Assembly (NCBI RefSeq): GCF_049562855.1
Contig: NZ_CP186925.1
Span: forward strand, 2,108,001-2,172,000
Length of the DNA: 64,000 nucleotides
From: Ruminococcus_C callidus
GTDB taxonomy: Bacteria; Bacillota; Clostridia; Oscillospirales; Ruminococcaceae
Reading direction: 5' to 3'
Position 1 is the first letter of the stretch, and the number at the start of each line of letters is the position of its first letter. The position numbers and the translations under genes were made by a program. Under the pieces are notes generated by a model that worked only from the letters and a program-made list of their open reading frames with translations, did no database searches and was not told the DNA's origin. Positions 55,116 to 61,975 of the stretch are shown in pieces.

Positions 55116-55586
55116 TTACGCACTCAGACCCAGCTGCGTGCATGCTTCTTCTTCTCTTTCTGCCGCAGTTTCTGTAATATCCACCATTTTGCCGTCTGCC
55201 AGCTTGAGTGCCTGCTCTCTGATGTCTGCCGGTATCTCATCTTCTGACACAAACGTCTGCTTTATCACGGTGTTTTTCAAAAACGTACCGTCATCTTGTC
55301 GGGTATAGTTATAGGACAACTGTTGATACTCGTTTCCTACCTTCTTCAAAAATGTCTGTACACCAGAAACGATTACATGGAATGTAGCTTCTACGTATTT
55401 AATAGCAGTATCCAGCCACTTTGCCAGAAGCGAGAAGAATTTGCCGATAATCATTGCAAACTTACGGATTCCGTCTTTTACACGTCTGAAAAAATCCGCA
55501 GCAAGCGTCGCAAATTTTTTCAGTTGCTGACCAATCCACGAGATTCCCTTATCGATTTTTTCTCCCAGTTTACTAAAAAAGCCCAT
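55116..55586 (-). CDS. Small amphipathic protein, IPAD-motif (AAA+ operon)
   Basis: 156 aa, not recognised. The N-terminal ~90 residues are a run of amphipathic and hydrophobic helices (MGFFSKLGEKIDKGISWIG, FAMIIGKFFSLLAKWLD). The C-terminal part (YNYTRQDDGTFLKN, then SEDEIPADIREQALKLADG) resembles the C-terminal part of the 119-aa protein at 56059 (KNYSKVGEKWQVTEV, REIPADKIPDEIYDRME). Starts 3 bp after the previous stop. Likely membrane-bound. Confidence 0.6.
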   Translation of the reverse strand: MGFFSKLGEKIDKGISWIGQQLKKFATLAADFFRRVKDGIRKFAMIIGKFFSLLAKWLDTAIKYVEATFHVIVSGVQTFLKKVGNEYQQLSYNYTRQDDGTFLKNTVIKQTFVSEDEIPADIREQALKLADGKMVDITETAAEREEEACTQLGLSA

Positions 55587-55589
55587 AGC

Positions 55590-56048
55590 TTACTCCTCCT
55601 GTGCCGTGATCTGCGGTGTTTCCACATCTAGTTCTACGACTTCGGTCTTGATCTTTTCCAGTTGTTCCCGCGTTTCCGCATCTTCTGTAAATTCGCTGAA
55701 CTTCACCTCGCGGTGCAGCGGATACAGCTGAAAATTCTTTTCCGTCTTGAATTGATCTTTGAAGTAGAGTGCAGCGTCTACGTTGACAACAAATGTTTCC
55801 TTGTCTTTGTCTTCCTCACACTTTGTCGCCGTAAATTTGCACTTGCCGCCCACGTAGATCAAGCCCTCTTTTCGGGCGTGACTGATGACCTGCTGATCTA
55901 CGTCCTTACCTGTCTGCTCGAGGAATTCGTTCCATGTGACAGGCTTCTTCGGGGCAGCCGCAGGGACAGACGAGGTGTTCCCGTTTGCACCTGCCTTGCT
56001 GACTTCCTCATCGATCATGTTTGCCAGTCGTTCAAAAAATCCAGCCAT
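55590..56048 (-). CDS. Small soluble protein (AAA+ operon)
   Basis: 152 aa from the ATG at 56048 (GAGGTG before it; a GTG lies nine bases upstream). Starts MAGFFERLANMIDEEV, which resembles the start of the 156-aa neighbour (GFF-x-x-L-x-x-x-ID). A Ser/Pro/Ala linker follows, then a compact unit (VTWNEFLEQTGKDVDQQV, KCKFTATKCEEDKDKE, NVDAALYFKDQFK) and an acidic tail. Not recognised. Confidence 0.6.
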   Translation of the reverse strand: MAGFFERLANMIDEEVSKAGANGNTSSVPAAAPKKPVTWNEFLEQTGKDVDQQVISHARKEGLIYVGGKCKFTATKCEEDKDKETFVVNVDAALYFKDQFKTEKNFQLYPLHREVKFSEFTEDAETREQLEKIKTEVVELDVETPQITAQEE

Positions 56049-56058
56049 TTTCTTCACC

Positions 56059-56418
56059 TCACTGATAGTTGCTCAAAAGTTGTGCTTCGATGTCTTCTGT
56101 CAGTTCCAGAGAATCGCTGTCTTCCATTTCCATTCTGTCATAGATCTCGTCCGGAATCTTGTCCGCAGGAATTTCTCTGGAAACCTCTGTCACCTGCCAT
56201 TTTTCACCGACCTTGGAATAGTTCTTGGAAATCTCCTTCCCGATATTCTTCCGCACGTCAGAAAGAAATGTTTTGCAGCCGATCAGTACACCCTTGACCA
56301 CCCGCTGTGCAACCTCACCGATCTTGGACAGCCATTTGATGATACTGTCGTAAAATGCGTCCAACAGTGTCAGAACCACACAGGCTCCGACTGCAGCAAG
56401 TACTGAAAACAATATCAT
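56059..56418 (-). CDS. Small membrane protein, IPAD-motif (AAA+ operon)
   Basis: 119 aa. One N-terminal membrane helix (ILFSVLAAVGACVVLTLL), an amphipathic stretch (DSIIKWLSKIGEVAQRVV), then the same IPAD-type C-terminal unit as the 156-aa protein and an acidic end. Its start is directly at the ATPase stop (1-bp gap), so the two are coupled. Not recognised. Confidence 0.6.
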   Translation of the reverse strand: MILFSVLAAVGACVVLTLLDAFYDSIIKWLSKIGEVAQRVVKGVLIGCKTFLSDVRKNIGKEISKNYSKVGEKWQVTEVSREIPADKIPDEIYDRMEMEDSDSLELTEDIEAQLLSNYQ

Positions 56419-56419
56419 T

Positions 56420-57394
56420 TTAGTTCACCTCCTGAAATTCTTTTGATTTATTTACAATATCTTTCGGTACTTCCGATTCCGGAACTATCTCGGATTTTGT
56501 AATCTTAACATCTCTGGGGCTTCCGCTTTTGTTCGCCTTTTTGCTCTTGACGATCTCCGCAACGGCATCTTCAAAGTCCGCCTGCTTCACAAACGATTCC
56601 TGATTCTTCGCCGCTTTCAGGGCAGCTTTCAGCACCGCGTTGGAAATATCGCTGCCGCTTACGCCGTCATACTTTTCGGCAATCTCGGAAATACGAAGGT
56701 CTGTCGGCATTTCCTGCGGAATGTACAGCCGCCACAGCTTTTCCCGCAAAGACTTGTCCGGCAGATCAAACCGGATATGGTACTGGATCCGCCGCATAAA
56801 TGCGGGATCGTAGTTGCTGATAAAGTTGGTGGCAAATATCACCATGCCCTCATAGTCATTCAGCAGTGTCAGCAGCACCGAACGGGTCTGGTTCACGCTG
56901 ACATCTGTGGAACTGGACATATTGGTCACACGCTTGCTCAGCAGTGCATCTGCTTCGTCAAAGAAAATGATGATGTCTTTTTCTGAGGCAGTGTGGAAAA
57001 GATTTGTCAGGTTCTTGCTGGTTTCGCCCACATACTTGGATTCAATATCCGCATAATTGACGCAGATCATTTCCTTGTGCAGAGCGTTGGCAATTGCATG
57101 GGCAGCCATGGTCTTTCCGGTTCCCGGCTCTCCGTAAAGGTTGATGAACAGGCTTTTCCGCTGTTTCATCACGGATTGCAGGTTCCAGTCCACAAATACC
57201 TTGTTCCAGTATTCTTTCGCTTTGATGACCGTCTGCAATTCGTCCAAGTTGCTCTCCGACAAGATCAGATCCGAAAGCCGGTACTTGGGCTTGGAAACCA
57301 TGAAGCTTATGGACTGCTTCTCCGGCTGCGGCGGCTGCGGTTTCGGTTTCGGCTTGGTTACGGGTGGACTGCTTTTGGTTGGCACTAATGGCAT
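56420..57394 (-). CDS. AAA+ ATPase (Vps4/FtsH-like classic type)
   Basis: 324 aa from the ATG at 57394 (GGGAG 8 bases before). A Pro/Lys-rich N-terminal tail (KPKPKPQPPQPEKQ) takes the place of a usual adaptor domain. AAA+ core: Walker A LYGEPGTGKTMAA (about 87), Walker B IIFFDEADALLS (about 143), sensor 1 FATNF, arginine-finger region PAFMRRIQYHIRFDLP, and the small helical lid (YDGVSGSDISNAVLKAALKA). No protease or membrane domain is attached. First gene of a tight five-gene operon with small membrane and amphipathic proteins; these are its likely partners or substrates. Confidence 0.85.
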   Translation of the reverse strand: MPLVPTKSSPPVTKPKPKPQPPQPEKQSISFMVSKPKYRLSDLILSESNLDELQTVIKAKEYWNKVFVDWNLQSVMKQRKSLFINLYGEPGTGKTMAAHAIANALHKEMICVNYADIESKYVGETSKNLTNLFHTASEKDIIIFFDEADALLSKRVTNMSSSTDVSVNQTRSVLLTLLNDYEGMVIFATNFISNYDPAFMRRIQYHIRFDLPDKSLREKLWRLYIPQEMPTDLRISEIAEKYDGVSGSDISNAVLKAALKAAKNQESFVKQADFEDAVAEIVKSKKANKSGSPRDVKITKSEIVPESEVPKDIVNKSKEFQEVN

Positions 57395-57432
57395 CAGAAT
57401 AACTCCCTTTCTCAAAATGGATTGATTATCTA

Positions 57433-57605
57433 GGAAAACGCTGAATAAAGCCCGCCTGACGGCTTTGTACGCAATATGCTTGCAGATTTTCCGTCATATT
57501 GCCCAGAAATCCCTTGCCATACGGCAGTATGCCTGCGGAATTTCTATGCAATCTGCCGAAAAATCTGACTACGCATCTTACGCACAAGCTTTATTCAGTG
57601 TTTCC
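57433..57605 (+). mobile_element. Family B element, 173 bp
   Basis: Ends GGAAAACGCTGAATAAAGC and GCTTTATTCAGTGTTTCC; CTAG flanks both sides. The middle matches the element at 42894-43065 in reverse. Next to it (57610-57637) is another single end, GGCAGCACTGCATAAAGCC. Confidence 0.8.
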
Positions 57606-57818
57606 CTAGGGCAGCACTGCATAAAGCCTGTGCTACCTTAAAATCTGTTGGGATCCTGTCCGTTTTCTATACTGCCTGACAATTGGATTTTTTGCCACAA
57701 AACATGCATATTCTTATTATATACCATATTTTTTCTTATGTCAAGTTGTTTTTCAGCTTTTACACTGTTTACAATCCAAAAATGCCTGTATACTCTTAAT
57801 ATAAGGAGGTGCAGCAGT
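57606..57818. other. Gap upstream of the XRE gene
   Basis: Holds the solo family B end at 57610-57637 and an AT-rich promoter region. A weak TTTACA / TATACT pair (57768-57794, 15-bp spacing) could serve the XRE gene. Confidence 0.35.
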
Positions 57819-58157
57819 ATGATTCTCGACTACCAACAAATCGGTAAAAATCTTGCAAGACGACGAAAAGAGCTGCGGTTAAAGCAATATGAAGTTTGCG
57901 AACGTGCCAAAATCAATGACAAATACCTTTCCTGCATTGAAACCGCACGTTCCATTCCCAGCTTGGAGGTCTTTTTGAAATTATGTACCGCCTTGGAAAC
58001 CACACCGGATCACATTCTTCTCGGTACTGTCCGTCAAACAGATTATTCGAAAGATGATGCGATCCTGCTGGAAAAATTTCAAAATCTTTCTCCCGACAAC
58101 AAACGTCTTTGCCTTGCATTCATGGACCTGCTCTCTGATCGCTTTCAGGAGCATTAG
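57819..58157 (+). CDS. XRE-family helix-turn-helix regulator
   Basis: 112 aa from the ATG at 57819, which follows TAAGGAGGTG. N-terminal HTH_3 domain: IGKNLARRRKELRLKQYEVC, then INDKYLSCIETARSIPS. A short helical C-terminal part follows (AILLEKFQNLSPDNKRLCLAF). Target unknown; it stands next to the AAA+ operon on the opposite strand and may control it, which is only a guess. Confidence 0.85.
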   Translation: MILDYQQIGKNLARRRKELRLKQYEVCERAKINDKYLSCIETARSIPSLEVFLKLCTALETTPDHILLGTVRQTDYSKDDAILLEKFQNLSPDNKRLCLAFMDLLSDRFQEH

Positions 58158-58272
58158 GGAGATACCAAACGGACTTGATTCAGCGTTCCCCTTCCGTCCA
58201 TGCTTTTATTATACACTGGAAGCCAGACAGACGCTTGTCCGTTCAAAAACAGTTTACAGGTACTCGCCAAAA

Positions 58273-58308
58273 AAATCCGCTGCGAAATGATCCCGCAGCG
58301 GATTTTTT
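58273..58308 (+). terminator. Terminator of the XRE gene
   Basis: AAAATCCGCTGCG, 7-base loop, CGCAGCGGATTTTTT. Confidence 0.85.
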
Positions 58309-58349
58309 CGTTTTTTCCTTTGTATTTATGCCAAATTTCCCATTTTTTC

Positions 58350-58379
58350 TTGCAAAAGTGCAGGAAACTATGGTATAAT
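58350..58379 (+). promoter_or_regulatory. Promoter of the M6-like peptidase gene
   Basis: TTGCAA, 18 bases, TATAAT, 45 bp before the start. Confidence 0.55.
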
Positions 58380-58424
58380 AATTATATCAACGGACAGCTA
58401 ACGCTGTTAGACAGGAGCATGACT

Positions 58425-60824
58425 ATGAGTATACACAAACGCATTCCGGCTCTGCTGCTGGGTGTGATCCTGCTGTTTGCAGGAATCCCCGCAGGCAGAA
58501 TTTCTGCACAGGCAGCAGACACAACGCAACAGCTAAACAACATCGTTCTGTTTGCCCAGTTTCCAGATGCCGACACAGACAACTTTATGGCAGACAAGAC
58601 GGACACGGCGATCGCCATTTGCAACGACACCAGCACACCGCGTTCTCTCACCAGCTATATCGACGCCATTTCCTATGGCAAGCTGCACGTGAACTCTTAT
58701 TTCCCGCAGCTTTCCGACGGCGTGATCCAGCCCTACGTTCTCCAGAATTCCAAAGCGGAATACACCAACTATGAACAGTACGCCATTGAAATGGTGCAGA
58801 ATATCCGGATTCCTGACAGCATACCGCTGGACGGCAATCAGGACGGCATGACAGACAACATCACGCTGGTGATCGACGGACGGGCAGAATCTATGGGTGA
58901 CCCGCTTTGGGCAAAAGCTTTCCAGGTGGGCGGACTGTATCTTGGAGATACCCCTGTAGGCAGCATCAACCTGATGAGCAGCTACACACTGCTCAGTTCC
59001 ACTATTTTCAGCGGCGTGGGAACACTCTGCCATGAGTTCCTGCACAGTATCGGTTATCCCGACCTCTACCGCAAAGACAGTTCTTCCGGCAACCCTGTGG
59101 GACAGTGGGATCTTATGGCAACCAACTCCATCTTTCTGCAATACCCTCTCGCCTATCAGCGTTACGCGGTTTCCGGCTGGCTGGACGCGAAAACTATTAC
59201 CACTGCCGGCACCTACACATTACAGCCGGCATCTTCCAGCACAGGCGATCGGCTCTATCTGCTGAAAACGCCGTTTTCAGACACGGAATTTTTTGCGGTG
59301 GAATACCGTATTCCCGGAAAGCAGTACTCCGAAGAACTGGACTGCAAGATCTACGGCGAGGGCATGGTAGTCTATCGTGTCAACACTGCCGTACAGGGCA
59401 ACTATCGAAGTGATACTGACGGCATCTACGTATTCCGACCCGATGAAACCACGCTGAATGCCGGCGGCGGTGACCTGACACGTTCCTGCTACGGCGGCAA
59501 AAACGCACCGGATTCGATTGGTTCCACAGATCTGGAAAGCACCTTTGCAGACGGTGCCCTGGTCTATTCCGATGGCACCAACAGTGGCATCGCTCTCCAT
59601 GATATTCAGCTGAACGGTGACGGCACATTAAGCTTTTCCGCCGACTTTGCCGATGTATCCGACCGGTTGTTGTGGCAGAACGTGGACAGCGTGAACTTTC
59701 CCGCAGACCAGACCGGCTACGACATGGTGACCGGCGATGACGGCAAGCTATATCTGCTGTCCGCCAACACCGACGGTGCCACACTGTACTGTGTGGAAAA
59801 CGACACCTTACAGCCAGTCAGCACTGTGCTTTCCGGTACTATGTACAACCCGAAGCTGGCATTCTCCAACGGTACGCCCTACCTGCTCTGGCAGGACAGC
59901 CAGTATTTCTTGCACCTGAACCGCTGGAACAGCACCTCCGGTGTATGGCAAGATTGCTACACCGGCACAGAACTGGCTCAATATGCCGACATTGCCGCAG
60001 ACAACAGCGGCGTGTACGTGACCTACACCACCGGCTCGTTCCCCTATGTTCTTCACGCATTCCGGTTTGACAATGCCGCCGGCACCGTTTCCCTGCTGGG
60101 AGATGTCATTGCTGACAACGCCTGCAACATGGAGATCGCCGCTGCAAACGGCAGCATTGGCATCGGCTACCGCGACCTGAACGACAACAATGTACCAAAG
60201 CTTGCCGTCTGGGACGGAACAGCATGGAATACCACAACGCTTTCTGAACAGGACTGCGGCACGATTTCAGTTCTGGCAGACGGAAACAGCATCTGGGTCG
60301 TTCCCTCCGGCGGCAAGACAGACGTTTTCCGCTGGGAATCCGGCACGGTTACAAATATTCCCCTGCCGGAAGCTGTCCAAGGACGGGCATTCCAGATGAC
60401 ACCGGCAGTGGCACAGGGGAACTTCTATATGACGGTAAACGCCCAGAATCCGGAAGAATTTGTCCTTTACGGATTAAACAAAGACGGCACATGGTCACTG
60501 ACCGGCAACCCCATTGCACAGAGCATGGTAAACCAGCCGGTACTGGCAGCACAGAAGCAGGCTCTCTACTGCCTTTACGCCACCTCTGACTTGCAGATGC
60601 AGCTGAAAAAGCTGACACTGGAAACTGAAACACCGGCAGTTACCGGCGATGTCAACGGGGACGGTACAGCAAATCTGGCAGATACAGTGCTGCTGCAAAA
60701 ATACCTGCTGGGAGAAACTGCCCTGACAGCAGCACAGGCAAAGGCAGCTGATTTGCAGGCAGATGACAGCATCAACGGTTTCGATCTGGCTGTTCTGCGA
60801 CAGCTTCTGACAAAGGTGGCATAA
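58425..60824 (+). CDS. Secreted M6-like metallopeptidase with dockerin
   Basis: 799 aa from the ATG at 58425, 8 bases after GGAG. Signal peptide (IPALLLGVILLFAGIPAG, cleavage near AQA-AD). The peptidase part (about 40-330) has the zinc motif LCHEFLHSIGYPDLY (HExxHxxGxPD, about residue 203) followed by QWDLMATNS, as in M6/immune-inhibitor-A-like proteins. A long beta-rich part, possibly a propeller of short YLL-type repeats, spans about 410-730. The C-terminus is a type I dockerin (GDVNGDGTANLADTVLLQKY, DDSINGFDLAVLRQLL). It should be a peptidase held on the cellulosome. The AraC gene follows after 1 bp. Confidence 0.85.
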   Translation: MSIHKRIPALLLGVILLFAGIPAGRISAQAADTTQQLNNIVLFAQFPDADTDNFMADKTDTAIAICNDTSTPRSLTSYIDAISYGKLHVNSYFPQLSDGVIQPYVLQNSKAEYTNYEQYAIEMVQNIRIPDSIPLDGNQDGMTDNITLVIDGRAESMGDPLWAKAFQVGGLYLGDTPVGSINLMSSYTLLSSTIFSGVGTLCHEFLHSIGYPDLYRKDSSSGNPVGQWDLMATNSIFLQYPLAYQRYAVSGWLDAKTITTAGTYTLQPASSSTGDRLYLLKTPFSDTEFFAVEYRIPGKQYSEELDCKIYGEGMVVYRVNTAVQGNYRSDTDGIYVFRPDETTLNAGGGDLTRSCYGGKNAPDSIGSTDLESTFADGALVYSDGTNSGIALHDIQLNGDGTLSFSADFADVSDRLLWQNVDSVNFPADQTGYDMVTGDDGKLYLLSANTDGATLYCVENDTLQPVSTVLSGTMYNPKLAFSNGTPYLLWQDSQYFLHLNRWNSTSGVWQDCYTGTELAQYADIAADNSGVYVTYTTGSFPYVLHAFRFDNAAGTVSLLGDVIADNACNMEIAAANGSIGIGYRDLNDNNVPKLAVWDGTAWNTTTLSEQDCGTISVLADGNSIWVVPSGGKTDVFRWESGTVTNIPLPEAVQGRAFQMTPAVAQGNFYMTVNAQNPEEFVLYGLNKDGTWSLTGNPIAQSMVNQPVLAAQKQALYCLYATSDLQMQLKKLTLETETPAVTGDVNGDGTANLADTVLLQKYLLGETALTAAQAKAADLQADDSINGFDLAVLRQLLTKVA

Positions 60825-60825
60825 C

Positions 60826-61806
60826 ATGGATCTGAAACTTCTGCTGCAATATCCGAAAGCAGTACAGGTACTTCTGGCAGCACTGCAAAAAAGCCCTGCT
60901 TCTCTGCCGAAACTGGAAAAACTGCTGCCGCCGGAAATCCCTGCTGCGGCACTGCTCTCCGCCATGGAACAGGCAGGGTTTCTCACCAAAACCGGCAGCC
61001 GGTATGTTTTGCAACAGGAAGCACTGGAGCAGATGCAGCAGTTTTTGCAGCTATACGCCGCTGTGCAGAACCAACAGGCAGAACAGGACTTCACCCATTT
61101 TCTCGCCGCCCAACGGGAGGCAGAAACACAGCATGCAATGCTTGTCACAGAACTCGCCTTTTTTGAAAGCGTGGTTTCTGGAAACAGCGACACTGTGCAT
61201 CTGCTGTACACACCCCTTGGCGGAAAAGGCTACGGCGAGCTGAGCCGTGACCCGCTGCGAAATCTGAAGTATCATCTGGTCATCACCATTTCCATGCTGA
61301 CACGCTACTGCATTCAGGGCGGCATGCCACAGGAAGAAGCGTTCAATCTCAGCGACCTGTACATTCAGCGAACGGACACTGCCGTCAGTGAAGCACAGAT
61401 CCATGTGCTGCACTATCAGGCAATACAGGATTTCACCGGCAAAATGCGGCGGCTGCAAGACAATACCCGCTATTCGCCGCTGGTGCTGAAAGCTATGGAC
61501 TACATCAGCATTCACCTGCACAGCCGTATCTTTTTACAGGACGTTGCCGATGCTGCCGCAGTGAGTGCACCGCACTTATCCCGTCTGTTTCAGGCCGAAG
61601 TACATCTTAGCATCAGCGAATACATTGCCATTAAAAAAGTAGAAGCTGCCAAGAACCTGCTCCAGTACACCGAGCACACTGCCGCCTCGATCAGCAGCCT
61701 GCTCAGTTTCAGCTCTCAAAGCTATTTCATCAAGGTATTCCAAAAATACGTGGGCATGACCCCGAAAGAGTACCGGAAGCAGTTCCGTGACAGCACTCAT
61801 TTTTGA
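60826..61806 (+). CDS. AraC-family regulator coupled to the peptidase gene
   Basis: 326 aa. Two C-terminal HTH units (about 220-320: IFLQDVADAAAVSAPHLSRLF and TAASISSLLSFSSQSYFIKVF). The N-terminal part is helical (a winged-helix-like start, LLQYPKAVQVLLAALQKS) and does not look like a cupin. The ATG lies 1 bp after the peptidase stop, so it is made from the same mRNA. It may control its own operon or other fibre genes. Confidence 0.85.
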   Translation: MDLKLLLQYPKAVQVLLAALQKSPASLPKLEKLLPPEIPAAALLSAMEQAGFLTKTGSRYVLQQEALEQMQQFLQLYAAVQNQQAEQDFTHFLAAQREAETQHAMLVTELAFFESVVSGNSDTVHLLYTPLGGKGYGELSRDPLRNLKYHLVITISMLTRYCIQGGMPQEEAFNLSDLYIQRTDTAVSEAQIHVLHYQAIQDFTGKMRRLQDNTRYSPLVLKAMDYISIHLHSRIFLQDVADAAAVSAPHLSRLFQAEVHLSISEYIAIKKVEAAKNLLQYTEHTAASISSLLSFSSQSYFIKVFQKYVGMTPKEYRKQFRDSTHF

Positions 61807-61825
61807 TAAGGCAACAGCATAAAAC

Positions 61826-61868
61826 AACAGCCCCGCACTTCTCCGGAAAGAGAAATGCGGGGCTGTTT
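61826..61868 (+). terminator. Terminator
   Basis: AACAGCCCCGCACTTCTC, 6-base loop, GAGAAATGCGGGGCTGTTT. Confidence 0.8.
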
Positions 61869-61975
61869 GCTTGGAATCAGCAGTTCAGAGAAGCCGAAAC
61901 TGCGGGTTTGGAAATCCGCGTGGAACAGGTGCGGATTTCCTGTAAAAAGAAATGGAGATGAATAATGAAGCTTAC

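Noticed and set aside
56420..57394. AAA+ ATPase as the missing MoxR partner of the VWA protein at 1727-3160
   Set aside because: Its motifs are of the Vps4/FtsH classic type and not MoxR, and it is about 53 kb away in its own operon.
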